A stretch of DNA of 45,045 bases from Krasilnikovozyma curviuscula (GCA_014825775.1 MVAQ01000180.1:1-45045), one strand, 5' to 3'; shown: positions 13,029 to 23,849, numbered from the stretch's first letter. A program made the numbers and translations. Notes: generated by a model not told the origin, from the sequence alone.

Positions 13029-15923
13029 TTACAAGGGACGATATAGTAAAATGACAGCAGCATGGTAAAGGAGATTCAAGTCCAGTACATCCAAAGGAAC
13101 CGATCTATTTCCAATCGACACTCTCGCCTGCGTAGGCAGTGTATACTGCCACTGGTCAAGCTCTGCTTTCAGCCTATTCAGCATTTCAACATTCCCACCT
13201 ACTTCTCCAGGGTTCTTGTTGGTAGCCGGCTTGACGTAAAGGTGGAAGTTGATACGGGACAAGATTTGACAGAGAGACACCGTCTGACAGAACGTGTTTT
13301 TGGGAGCGACCCGACCTGGGTGGACATGTGAAGTAGAGGCAGTATTGTTGAGAGTGGACGCCAGTAAAGGATCCGAGTCGAACTGTCCGTCTATGATTGC
13401 TGAAGGTCGACCAAGCTGAAGCGACAGGAAGATATCAAGTATCATGATGGTACCCCATACTTGACGACGAGTTTGTCGTTCTTCACGAACTGTGACGTCA
13501 TCCTCCTTGCGCTTGGGAAGGGAGCCAGATCCTGTGTGAAGTCCCAAATCTTGGGCAATTCTAACTGCCATCCCTGTATTTGCGAAGAATTCATGGGTCA
13601 TAGATTCTGAAATATTAGATTCGCGAGCACTCACCAAGCAACAGCCACGCCTGACTTTCGTTTCCTTTACCCTGATCCCTCAATGCCAATAGAATGAGAG
13701 TTTGAACCATCTCAATGTCACTCCTTCCTCTCAATCCTTTACCAATGCCGTTTCTAGCTTGCTCGTACCACAGATCAGAAGCAATTCTGCCGGCGTCATC
13801 GCGGCTGCTGTCATTTCCAGCAGAACTCATCAAAGCAGCAGGCCCTGGGTTAACACCGAATGACGGAGAGAGTCGCCCGTTGTATGCACACAGTGCCAGT
13901 AGAAGAGGTGTTCCGGGGGTCGAAGGAGTGATAACAGGTCTGACAGGAAGGAATGGGAAAATTGGGTGGACATGGGCGTAGTGAATATCAAGTCTGTGGA
14001 ATGATAAACAAAAAGATCAGAGGTGTCGATCAATACTCTTTGTCGTAAAGAAAAACGCACAAATGATTGACAATATGAACGGGAGGAAGTTCCAGCTCGT
14101 CTTTATTGGGATTGCTGGCAGTTTGATACGATGGGCGGTACCCATTATTGCTCGAGGATATTGAGAAATTAGAGGGAAGCTGTCGTTCCTCCAAACTTGC
14201 AGCTGTCCTCCAGTAGCTTCCTGTCAACATTCCAGGTCCCATTCCGCCGTCATTTCCTGAATTTCCCACAGATCCGAACTGAGCACCATCATCAAACATG
14301 AGGTTGGGATTGTAACTACTAGGTGTAGTACTGCTTGTAGTGCTGTATCCTAGAGGTCCCGTCATCGCTATCTCGTCTTTTCGCATCTGGCTTCCTGGGA
14401 CGAATGTTCCATCGTTATCGGTGGAAGCCGGATGGTGATATGATGATTGGTTTAATACATTGGAGGTTGAGAACAATCCAGTAACTCCTGCTGAAGCCAA
14501 GAATCGAGAACTTGCTTCGTCGTTGGTATTGCTTCCGGAAGCGGCTGCTGGGCTGGGAATGCTCCTCTGAACAGCTTCAACGAGGTCGTTTCCTGAAGGC
14601 CCAGTGGGTATCCCGGCTGACGAATGGTAATCATCGTCGTCGATATGGCCCTGTCCAGCAGATGCAGGCGTTTCGAATCCTTGCACCGGCGAAGAAGGAA
14701 CTGTACGAAGGTTAGAGATGTTCATTCCTGTCGTGGAAGCAGGGTAGACTGGTGGTTGAGTTGCTGCTGATGTTGAATACCATGAGGGCGAATGTGATGT
14801 TGTAGGATTGGGGGGCGGAGGCATGATATAGCTTGGATTAGGTGAAGTAGTTGTGATGACATTGTTTGTGCTGTCTGGTGTTGGTGGAGCAAGTTGCGTG
14901 GACGTGGAAGAAGAAGCAAAAGTGGAGAGATCACGATCTAGATTCTTGTTGGCTGGGTTTGTCAGTTGCTGGTGGCTACTGGGAAGTTTTTGCTTCAGAG
15001 TGGCCGTATCGACAATGGCAGGTCGCGGCGGAGGTTTAGATTTCGTTCCTGGCATTGTGGGAGAGGCGCCCTCCTTCTTGATGGGATTGAGAGGAGTGAG
15101 TTTGAGGATGCTGTTGTTGGGAGCACCTGGTGAAGGTGCGGCGGTGTTTACAATTGTATTCGTCGAAGATTCATGTTCTGATCTTGCGACGGGAACTGAG
15201 AACTTCGCAATCACTGCGTCAAGGATTGACTTCGTCCGATCGTGTATTGAACCACTGCCATGGGCCCATATGGCTAGATACGTCTCCCAAACAGAGTCGT
15301 AGCTTGTATCTGCCCCCTCACTGAAAATACTGGCCAGCTGTTCCAGAGACAGGTTTTCCACAAGCCCTGACTGTTGTTGAGCAATGATGAATCCCATGAA
15401 GGTCTGGTATATCTGAAGTTGAATTTCTGTATGTCTGGTGATCGAGTTTCAGTCCATCAGTTTCAAAGCTTCGGGCATGCACTGAAAGCCAACTTTACCT
15501 CAGATAACCACTCGGTGGACCTCTCCGCCTGGGTTCTCGAGAGTATGTACATTCGAGCTGAGAGGTCAGACAGAAGGTGCAAGAAGGGTGAAGACCATCG
15601 CACTGGACAGGAAAGAGGCAATTTCGTTGTGCAATTCGCAGTCATGCGGTTGGTCAGTCAAAATGGGAAGGGATTCTCTCAGCCCCACAGCTCTGCCTTT
15701 GAATCAAGAGGTGCTCACCTTGGACCTCTTCAGCCGGCAGGTATCGCAAGCTGGATGTTGATCAGAACACCGTGATGTGCAGCAGATCAAGGAAGAAACG
15801 TCAGCAGCTGTCAAGCAAGAAAAAACGTTTTGCGAAGAAGGAAGCAATCAACTGACCTCTCGACACTTTCTTCGTCGTCGTGCCCCCTTCAGGCTTGATG
15901 GTCGAAGCCTTCTTCGACGCCAT
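11932..15923 (-). CDS. Zn2Cys6 transcription factor with fungal-specific regulatory domain
   Basis: A nuclear DNA-binding regulator; target genes cannot be told from sequence. ATG 15921-15923 starts a short basic exon. The next exons give the binuclear cluster ACDTCRLKRSK-CDGLHPSCTFC...C, followed by RRRGPPSGYLR, the linker style of XlnR-like factors. A long Ser/Thr/Pro/Asn-rich region follows (about 14100-15400 on the plus-strand scale). The middle-homology (Fungal_trans) domain spans about 12660-14060 and includes SQAWLLLGEC, AVRIAQDLGLH, RRQVWGTIMILDIFLSLQLGRPSAI and the downstream helices. The C-terminus is rich in Gln, Asn and Ser and ends in an acidic, leucine-containing segment (DDDDLLTQLLAGF) that could be an activation domain. 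The total is roughly 1,100 residues, long for the class. One intron carries a (GA)n microsatellite. Confidence 0.9.
12985..13025. repeat. (AG)n dinucleotide microsatellite, about 20 units
   Basis: An uninterrupted run of AG repeats of 41 nt. It lies in an intron of the minus-strand Zn2Cys6 gene, where it reads as a CT-rich tract close to the 5' splice site. It should be length-polymorphic between strains and could affect splicing. Confidence 0.95.
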
Positions 15924-16313
15924 GGTTCCTATCACGATCCGGGCCAGAAAACTTATCACTCCGCACCAGAGAGGCTGATACCGTAGGGCAGGCTGCTACA
16001 GAGTGGGGAGGGAACAAGAGGGATTCGAGTTTTTCCAGACTGGCTTTTTTTTTGTTTACATTTCAAAACTTTTTCTTTCTCGCTGTACGTGAACATTTCC
16101 CTCGTTGAAGATAGTAGTAGTGTAGAGGTCTCTAGAACAAGGGAAATGGAGTCGAGAAGCTAGCTGGTCCCGCGCAACTATGTCAACTTTACGTCGTGGA
16201 CTTTGTTCTTTCGTCTTACAGCCAACGCAAACTCTTTCCCTTGTATAGAGGATGTAACATATTCTGTCGATCCATTAGCATATGATGAGGGTATTGGGCA
16301 GGTGAGACTAAAT
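15924..16313. other. Spacer between MOD5 3' end and Zn2Cys6 gene start
   Basis: Both flanking genes are on the minus strand, so this holds the MOD5 3' flank and the regulator's promoter. A T/A-homopolymer stretch occurs at about 16045-16080. The short minus-strand open frame over 16178-16363 is the MOD5 last exon read in another frame. I see no other gene. Confidence 0.55.
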
Positions 16314-18351
16314 TTACAGCTCCACAACGTCCTCTTCATTGCTTTGTTTCGCTTTCCACTCAAGGTATCCGGGAGAATTCTTCCCCTTCAACAAGTGGAC
16401 AGGTTTAGTGTTTCTGGGACAATGAGCAGTCGCAGCGACAAGGCGATACGAGTTACGTCAGTCGGGATGAGGACAGAACACAGCGATTTCAAACAGAGAA
16501 CTTACCGTCTGTGAACTTTAGACTGTCTGTGTTTTTGCTGACTGACTTCGTCAGCGAGAACAAGGTGAGGTATCTCCGGTGTGGAACAAGCAGGACATGG
16601 TACGAATGAAGAGGCCAATGGGCTAGAGATGAAAGACGAGAGTAGGTGTGAAGATCACAACGCAAGCAAAGTCGGGCTGCATGGCTTACTCTTTCCATGT
16701 TCCAGGCCTGGATTGGTCTACATCTGTCACAATTAAAAGCTTGGAAGCTACTGGACCAGCCACATCTTTGGGATCAGGCATCACTCCGTCGACTTTGAGG
16801 AATTCTGTTGATAATGTTCAAATTCGAAGTATGAGACCGAAGTCAAATTGCGACAATTTTCAAGAGAAGGGAGTAAAAAAACAGTCTTTCTTACCATTGA
16901 GAACTTTTTTGGACTTGTTACCGACAGACTCGGTCCACGAACTCAAGTCTGTTGCGTCAAAGATGTAAACATCTTTGTCCCCAAGGCGTTCTCTCACGAT
17001 TCCCTTCATCATTCTCAGAATCCATTTGACCTGGTACTTGGCATATTGCCGAGTTGCAGTCTTCATGGCGTCAAGGCATTGGTTGTACAGTGGGTGTGAG
17101 AGAGTATGCGGGTAGGATAGAGGTGACAGTATCGGAGCGAACTGAGGTGGACCAATCGACTGAAATATGCCCTGGGTTGGTAGGATTTGAGTGGTAACTT
17201 CTTCGTCTGTAATTTCAGTTTGGGATGGAGAAATATCCAGCGACCTGGCTGAGATCGACGATTGTTTTATCAACTTGTCGTTGGTCTGCAGCGCAACGCC
17301 GATCCTTCGGATTTCTTCCAACTCATCTAAAAGGCCACGCTGAAGTTGAAAAAAAAATTGGCCCGTGGTTGTAATTGAGCTATAACGATCGACATACCTG
17401 CACCATGTCATCAACCCGCTTGTCCAGCCTGTCATCCAGAACCGTTTGTTCTGCCCACACCCAGAACATCAGAGTACGATAGGGTAGTAGCGGTTCCTCC
17501 TGCTTCTTTCTCTCCTCTTCCCATACGTCACTCTCGCGCTCTCCACTGCGATAGAAAACCTCCAATCCTCTCGTGACTTTTCGAGTGTCTCGCCAGTGCC
17601 ATTTTCCAGCCAGGCGAGCATCAAGCTTGGTGAGGAGGCTGTGTAGTGCTAGTGGAGACGTATCCAAAGGAAGTGAAGGTAGTGATCGAAATAGCTCGAC
17701 CTCCGCTTCTGAAAGTTGCGAAAGCGCTCCGATGCACGAAGGGTGAGGGCTCGGCGGAAGAGGCTCGAGGTGGTCTGTGACAGTTTCGTTCAGAGATCTG
17801 AGAGGGAAGAGAAGCTAAACCAGGTTGTGTGTTAGTTCTGACTGCTCGTTCCTGGTTACCAAGGATGCCACTCACATGTTGAATCCAATACGTTGTACCA
17901 CCCACTATTATAGGAACCTTCCCTTCAGCATGCAACGATTCTATCTAGTAATAACATTGGGATGTTAGCGCCTGTTATGGTCGGCTGAGGAGTTCAAGCT
18001 CACCTCTTCTCTAGTTCTCTTCTCCCAGACTCTCAAATCCCAGGGTTCATCTTTCACCGGGTCAGCAACTCCAATCAGTCGATGTTCCACACCTTCCATC
18101 TCTTCTACTGTTGCTTTGTTGGTGGTGATATCCAAGCCTTTGTATATCTGCATAGAATCCGCATTTATGACGACCCCTTCAGCACCAGACGGAAGCACCG
18201 TCGATAGATGCTGGGCTAGCTCGATAGATATCTTAGTTTTTCCAACACCTGTAGTACCGATCACTGCAATAACAGGCAGAGGCTCTTGAATTTTGGTTGC
18301 CATTCCTCTAGAAAAAGCTCGGCTGAGGTAGATTTTCCCTAGGCAGTTCAT
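16314..18351 (-). CDS. MOD5: tRNA dimethylallyltransferase (isopentenyltransferase)
   Basis: Transfers a dimethylallyl group to N6 of A37 in tRNAs reading UNN codons; in yeast one gene serves both the cytosol/nucleus and mitochondria. The N-terminal domain has VIAVIGTTGVGKTKISIELA (P-loop), INADSMQIYKGLDI and TTNKAT, then VEHRLIG and IIVGGTTYWIQH. The middle has DPRLAGKWHWRDTRKV-like and LPYRTLMFWVW segments, and the insertion ends KTATRQYAKYQVKWI. Phase-consistent 3' exons restore a eukaryote-type C-terminal zinc finger (CPAC...HRQSKVH, C-X2-C and H-X5-H) and a tail ending EDVVEL (last exon 16314-16413). Two in-frame starts exist: M1 at 18351, followed by a basic leader (NCLGKIYLSRAFSRG), and M17 at 18303. 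A short uORF overlaps this region. Confidence 0.95.
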
Positions 18352-18355
18352 GCAT
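18308..18355 (-). promoter_or_regulatory. 15-codon upstream ORF overlapping the MOD5 first start codon
   Basis: An ATG at 18353-18355 (minus strand) lies 4 nt before the MOD5 M1 ATG in another frame and reads 15 codons to TAG at 18308-18310. That stop is 4 nt upstream of the internal ATG M17 (18301-18303). The uORF and M1 ATGs have T at -3 (weak context), whereas M17 has G at -3 and G at +4 (stronger). This would allow leaky scanning or reinitiation to set the ratio of long and short forms. Confidence 0.6.
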
Positions 18356-18741
18356 TAAGCCTACCTCAAGCTGTCTACCCACGCCAAGGGTATCGTAAGC
18401 TTCTGATTGTACTGTCTTCTGCGGCTGTGAGTTCGAGATATGATGACTGTCGGCAGGTAATAGTCTTATGGAGCGCGACACCCGTTCTAGCTACTGTGAT
18501 GTTTCATGGTATCACCAATGTGGAATTGACTCGTACTGCAATTCAAAATTTGTCACCTAAACTCTATTTAGGTGCTTTACATCCAACAACCGATTTTATA
18601 ACACCTGTGGCTAAAGCAAAAGTAAACAAATGAGGTACGGGGGGATTTATTTTTTTCACTGATGTATTTACATAAGTTTACATTCAAGGACTCGTTTCAA
18701 AATAATGAAGCTGAAGAAAAAGACAAACATTCCTATCCGCT
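18352..18741. other. Spacer between transporter 3' end and MOD5 start
   Basis: This holds the MOD5 promoter and the 3' flank of the transporter gene. A plus-strand open frame at 18427-18633 has no recognisable product. A perfect hairpin sequence lies at 18554-18574. I see no gene. Confidence 0.5.
18554..18574. repeat. Perfect 8-bp inverted repeat with 5-nt loop
   Basis: The arms CACCTAAA (18554-18561) and TTTAGGTG (18567-18574) flank CTCTA. It sits between the 3' end of the transporter gene and the MOD5 start, about 200 bp upstream of MOD5. It could be a dyad protein-binding site or a hairpin in the transporter's 3' RNA; it may also be chance. Confidence 0.6.
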
Positions 18742-21638
18742 CTAGTAAGAGTAACGGAAATCTGGGTTCTCAACATCAGTCAAATCAGAGAACGCATGCT
18801 TGTGCTCAATGTGTTCTTCTCCTGCCCCTTCTCCGGTAATTACGCCTGCAGCAGCTTCTGCGGCTCTTCTCTTGAGCAGATTTCTTCTCATGTATACGAG
18901 TCGAAGCGCAATCGACAAAGCGATGTAAACACCGTAGAGCACGAGGTGTGCGATCCAAGCACTGATGTATCTTGGAGCTGCTTTGGACTGGAAAACTTGT
19001 GGTCCAATTATGCATCCGGTTGCGTAAGCCTGGCGAAAGGAGGGTAAAATGATAACATAACAGGTGTTAGTGGGGGGGGACGGCGAATGATCAAAAGCCA
19101 TCTCAACTCACGAGGAAAGCCATAGTCATGACGGTAACCTTCTTTGTAGCTCCAGCAATGTTTCTACTGAACAGAGACCAAAGGAGATTGCCAGTGGAGA
19201 TGACAAATTGAACGACATCTGCGGGTCACCGGTGTCAGCGCCATAAAAACCAGACATTGATCTAATCGAAGGCTGATACTTACAGAAAGCAATGAGCATT
19301 CCCGCTGCATTAGAAGCAGTTACCTTATAAGAGAATCAAAGCATAAGCACTATATCCGTTGTTTAGGGGATGATAACCGACGCACCTTGATCGCAGCCAA
19401 AACAACAGTTCCAGCAACTGCTGGAATCAACCAGATAATGCCGACGATCAAGGTCTGGTTGGTTCTCTTAGCAGCGTAGGCACCTGTATGTAAATTGCAA
19501 CCGTCAGCGTCATCTGTCGAAAAAGAAATGCTGATGGCCAGTTCAAACGTACAGGAGAGGTAGACGATCAGAGAAACAGCACCTATAACAGAGATATTTG
19601 AATTTATCAGCTTCTTATAAGTCATATGATACAACTTCTTCGCCGGACTGAGGAACTCAGGTCCCATTTCTCCAGTGGATGATGGAGCACGTACCTTGAG
19701 CGAGATTGAGTAGCTGTGCTTGGAGAACGGTGAATCCCAGCCCTTTTACAATGATATTGGCAAACACAGCCAAACCCCCAACTAAGACCAAAAATCAGGG
19801 TCAGCAGCTTGCTCTTTGGATTTTCAGGCAATGGGTTCCCTCAGAGTGATCAACCGCAAAACGATGACAGCGTGTTCTCGAAGTAGTTTTTGTTAGAACG
19901 ACTTACCAATGATGAAAGCGGAAACCTGCATTAATACGAGGATCCAGACAGCAATGTCCTTGAACGCTTCTTTCATTTGATTCCACTTCCACTCCTTGTT
20001 CTGTACTCCCAATTCGTTGGAACGCAATCGTTCAACCATCAACACTTTGTCTTCTTCGGGCCAGATGGTTGCTTTCATTGGTGACTACATAGGTGAAGAC
20101 ATCAGTACCTCGTCCCGAGAGCAGACTGCAGCCTTCAAACCAAACTTACGTCTGGCAGCAACCAAAGGACCAAGCAACCCCAAACGATTGTGATGGATCC
20201 GACGAGCAGGAACAATGCCTTCCCTGTGAAGCGAGATGAGCAGGTCAGGCGAGAGCTCATCATATCGCAAGAGATCTTAATTCACGTACAAGCTGGGTAG
20301 GAGGTGATGTGGTAGATACCAAAGGACAGCAGGCCAGATATCATGAGTTGCGCTCCTTGCATTCCTAGAACAAGAGCAAGCGCGGAGGAGAATGGGCAGC
20401 AAAAGGCGCACGCCCAGTGAGTTGCAGTCTCTGGAGGAGAAAGGGTCGGTTTGAACGTACCAAACCAGTACGAGATGACTTGCGGGTGTTCTTCTCTTCT
20501 GTAGTACATGACGGTCAATGCGACCAAACATGGCTGCACACCAGACTCGAAAACACCGAGCAGGACTCTGAAGAAACATGGAGGCAGGGTAACTGTCAGT
20601 GAACCAATCTGAAAAAAAAAAAAAAGGACAAAAAAAGGAAAGAATCTCTGACCGAACAATCATCAAGCCCTTGAAATCGGAGCAGACGGCGTGCATGAAC
20701 ACCATGATCCCCCACAACAGAATGAGACTGCCTAGAAATTTACCCAAGGGGGCGCGCTGAATGATGTAGCTGAAGGCCCGGGTTCGTTAGTCATTGTTGT
20801 GATTAACTTCCGTACGTACGAAAACTCACTTCATTGGAAATTCTCCCACAAGATATCCCAGGTAGAGACCAGTGCCGAGCAGTGAATACTCCTGTCCGAC
20901 CAGATGGTTGGCTCTGATTGAACATCGTCAGATCGCTTGTTGGTTGTGATACAATGTTAAGACGATAGGCTTACTGTTGAAGACCCATGATAGAAGAGAA
21001 AGCCAATGTGCCCTTGTCAAACGCCCTTTGTGGTCAGTCATCGCAAGAAGAGGGAGAGACTGCAACAGCCTGCAGTAGGCTCCAGAAGCCCATGAAGACT
21101 CACCTTGTCAAGAGTCTGGGTAATATCTGAAAGCGGATTTGTGGTCAGTCATCGATCGAGCAGATAATCACGACCGAGAGGGAGAGATCGCGGCAGCTCA
21201 TCGACGTCTCAAAAAACCGCAAGTACTCACAGGTGATCAACATGATTGGAAGGATTCTTCTGTTGATCAATCGTCTGATTCTTATGTTAGTTGCTTCGTC
21301 GATAACCTATATCGCCGCCAAGAGAAACCGATTTGTTTTGTAAGCTTCACGCTCACCCCGCTGACTATCTCTAGTGGTAGGGAACAGCTATAGATACTCA
21401 CAATATTAGCGTTGGTGTATTTTGCGACCTATACAACACATGCAACATTGAAAAACACCAAGAGGAGTCAGTAACGAGAGACCGGACCTGAGCAAAGCGG
21501 TTGGAGTGGACTCGCCTCCGGATCAATGCCCTCCTCTTCGAGGACTTCGAGCTTCTCCTCATGCTCATAGGTTCCTTTGTCTTTACCGTCGAAGTTGCTC
21601 GTGTCTGCGGAGACTGTGGTCGTGAGTGGGGCCGACAT
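18742..21638 (-). CDS. MFS transporter of the DAL5/allantoate permease (anion:cation symporter) family
   Basis: A plasma-membrane permease for a small organic anion such as allantoate, ureidosuccinate, nicotinate or another carboxylate; substrate unknown. The gene has many small exons. ATG 21636-21638 opens an acidic cytosolic N-terminus. Exons then join to give RRILPIMLIT-YITQTLDKGTLAFSSIMGLQQ, the family's first helix with the DK motif. Later come the loop-2/3 region (GTGLYLGYLVGEFP), RAPLGKFLGSLILLWGIMVF, GVFESGVQPCLVALTVMYYRREE and further helices. The C-terminus ends DLTDVENPDFRYSY, the DAL5-family tail. About 12 helices are expected. The first intron appears to use a GC donor (GAG|GCGAGT). 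Two neighbouring introns share sequence (see repeats). The gene is divergent from a short-chain dehydrogenase. Confidence 0.9.
21027..21043. repeat. 17-bp direct repeat, copy 1, in a transporter intron
   Basis: TTTGTGGTCAGTCATCG, identical to the copy at 21138-21154. On the gene strand it covers the branch-point region (GATGACTGACC) of the intron after the LDK codons. An 11-bp block (TCTCTCCCTCT on the gene strand) lies 5 nt upstream of it. Confidence 0.9.
21138..21154. repeat. 17-bp direct repeat, copy 2, in the adjacent transporter intron
   Basis: Identical to 21027-21043, again over the branch-point region near the 3' end of the intron. The same 11-bp CT block precedes it on the gene strand, 22 nt away instead of 5. 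This points to a shared origin of the two introns. Confidence 0.9.
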
Positions 21639-21856
21639 GGTGAGGGGTTTGCGTTGTTCGGTGTGTGGGGAACCTGGGCGGGAGACGATCTGGGGTTCTT
21701 GATGCCTTTATAAGAAGCCAGTGGGACGAAAGGCGCATTTTTGCGGTCATACGAACGGCAGAAGGGACGCTGAGTTTTTCCAATCAGCTGGAACCCAGCA
21801 AAGGACACGCGAGAATACAACGGCGCGTTCCGAGCAGCCGGAAACTTAAATAATGG

Positions 21857-21877
21857 ATTGGCGCGATAAGAGCCAAT
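21857..21877. promoter_or_regulatory. Inverted CCAAT pair flanking a GATAAG site
   Basis: The sequence reads ATTGG (21857-21861), then GATAAG (21865-21870), then CCAAT (21873-21877), so two inverted CCAAT boxes enclose one GATA-factor consensus. It lies about 220 bp upstream of the transporter start. DAL5-family permeases are often under GATA-factor nitrogen control in fungi; that link here is inference. Confidence 0.45.
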
Positions 21878-22507
21878 CAATTCAGAGAAAGGGCTCTGAG
21901 GCAGTCAGGTGACTCTGGAGTTCTGGAAAAGGGGCGGAAGACAGGCAGAAAGGAAACAAGAGGTCGCACCTTCCTCCGCAAGCTCGCCGTGGTTCGACCC
22001 GAATCTGTTCTGTGAGACTGTCATCGGGCGTCCTTCACTCGTTTTTATCGCCCGAAGAAGAATCACAGGCGCTGTTCCAGGTCCATGTCATTAGAGCTCT
22101 GCTACTCAGTATGGAAAGAATGGCACAAGTGAGTATACAGAGGTTCACCAGGAAGAATGGTACTGCGGCGCCTCGTACCGACGCACCTTGTATGAAAGGT
22201 GAAGATACCCTCGTCCCTCAGATCGAAGCTTAGTCAGCCAGCGGACTCATTCCATCGATACGAAAGATCATTTGGCCTTCACCGAAGAGCCATTCCACAC
22301 GTCCTGTTGTCATCCCCGGTTCGGTGCCTAGTGCCACCGACGTCAGTGGAGGAAGCAACTAAGCTATCAAAGCTCGCAACTTCATTGGCTCGAGACCAGG
22401 GATGCTGACGAAAGAACGTAGTACATCATGATGGACGCGTGTTCACTGGAGGTGAAGAAAGGTTGGAGGTGAACAAACAAACGCTGTGCTTCCCTTTCGA
22501 GTGGGAG

Positions 22508-22515
22508 TATAAAAA
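22508..22515 (+). promoter_or_regulatory. TATA box upstream of short-chain dehydrogenase
   Basis: TATAAAAA, 73 bp upstream of the ATG at 22588 and followed by a pyrimidine-rich stretch. Position and sequence fit a core promoter element. Confidence 0.6.
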
Positions 22516-22587
22516 GCAACGACTTCGACTTATGTTGTTTTCTTTCACCGTTTCTTAACTCAGTCCCCAATAATACTCGGTTTAAAA

Positions 22588-23849
22588 ATGTCAACATCCT
22601 CTTTCGGAGCAACAACTGACGCTTTTGAGGTAGCAGCTTCCTACTCGAAAAACATAAACAACAAACCGAGTGAGTCCAGTTCCTATCGATCTACCACAAC
22701 CCCACTTTCCAACCTTCTTCAGGCAACTAAAAAACAATTTCTCTACTTCTCCTGGACAACTGGCTAGTCCTCATCACCGGAGTCACTTCTGGCACCCTCG
22801 GCTATGAAGTCATCAAAACAATCGTTGAACACTCTCCTGCTCGCATCATCCTCGTTGGCCGGAGTCTCTCAAAATTGTCAGACGTCTCTAAGACATTGAT
22901 GGAATCTCATCCAAATGTCGATTACAAGCTATTGGAGATGGATTTGGGGAGCTTGAAGAGTGTGAGGGAAGCTGCCGCAACTTTGAATCGATGGAGCATC
23001 CGAATTGATGTGAGCAGTGCGTTTCGTTTTCGTCAATCTTGACTTGTTTTGACCATATTCTATAATTTAATATTATCAGATCTTCATCTCTAATGCAGCA
23101 ATCATGGCGTGTCCTTACACTCTGACCATCGACGGCGTTGAAACTCAGTTCCAAACCAACTTCCTCTCTCCGTTCCTCTTCATCAATCTCCTCAAAAGCT
23201 TTCCTCCAAGGGTTGTCATGGTTTCCTCATCTTCTCACAATTTTTTTGGGAGCGACGACATAGAATGGTCAAGAGAGTTCATCGAGTACGGAGGAGGCGA
23301 AACGTATGACCCTTGGAAAGCCTATGGACTCTCCAAGACGGCTGTCATCCTGTTCGCCAGTGCTCTTGCTAGGAAGCATACAAATTCAATTGTATACAGT
23401 ATGCATCCGGGGTGTAAGTCTCTCTGCCATACGTGTTCATCGCAGTTGGATTGTTGACTTCATCTCTGACTGTTCGCGGACAGCGATCGAGACAAACCTC
23501 CAACAGTACCTCTCCAACGAAGAACTAGCAGCTACCGGATTCTATACGCTTGACCGCAAACCAATTTCTGGGAAACTTGTCAGAAAGACGCTGCAGCAGG
23601 GTGCAGCTACGTACATGGTAGCCGCGTTCAGCCCTCACATCGCAGGTGAGATTTGGTTTTAACTTTATCATGCTACCGAATTTTTCTTGAGCAGAATTCA
23701 GTTTGATGCCATCTCTAGATGACTCTGGGGCTTACTTGACTGACTGCCAGGTAATCGCTGGAGATCGCGCTCCGTGGGCTTCAGAAGTAGATCGGGAGGA
23801 AGCAGTTTGGAGACTTGCAAATGAACTTTTAGAAGAATCGTTTCAGTGA
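22588..23849 (+). CDS. Short-chain dehydrogenase/reductase (retinol dehydrogenase/WWOX-like)
   Basis: An NAD(P)-dependent oxidoreductase of unknown substrate. Exons join in phase: the first ends after NINNKP and continues ILITGVTSGTLGYEVI, giving the glycine-rich cofactor loop (TGXXXGXXG). VGRSLSKL follows strand 2. A later junction gives RIDIFISNAAIM, the NAG-type motif with Ala replacing Gly. The catalytic residues appear as VMVSSSSHN (Ser) and WKAYGLSKTAVILFASAL (Tyr-X3-Lys). The next exons give MHPG, AIETNLQ and the C-terminal segment ending at TGA 23847-23849. Length is about 330 residues. It diverges from the permease gene, which may mean joint control of uptake and oxidation of one compound. 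Confidence 0.9.

Larger units (their letters stand above)
21639..22587. promoter_or_regulatory. Divergent intergenic region, transporter / short-chain dehydrogenase
   Basis: A 949-bp region between two gene starts that face away from each other. It holds a TATA box for the dehydrogenase and a CCAAT/GATA element nearer the transporter. Several short open frames occur on both strands (for example 21909-22408), but none has a recognisable product or coherent splice sites. Confidence 0.6.

Noticed and set aside
16178..16363. Minus-strand 61-codon frame
   Set aside because: It is the last MOD5 exon read in the wrong frame; the correct frame ends at 16314 after joining to the zinc-finger exon.
18427..18633. 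Plus-strand 68-codon frame between permease and MOD5
   Set aside because: No recognisable motif or splice context, and a hairpin sequence falls within it.
20605..20640. Poly-A tracts that could mark a retroposed sequence
   Set aside because: They lie in a permease intron and read as a pyrimidine tract on the gene strand; no target-site duplication or inserted gene was seen.
21985..22005. GGTTCGACCCG, resembling a tRNA B box
   Set aside because: No A box at the right distance, no foldable acceptor stem around it, and no T-run terminator.
22012..22408. Overlapping short open frames in the permease/dehydrogenase promoter
   Set aside because: No coherent protein and no phase-consistent splice sites; the region is better explained as a divergent promoter.
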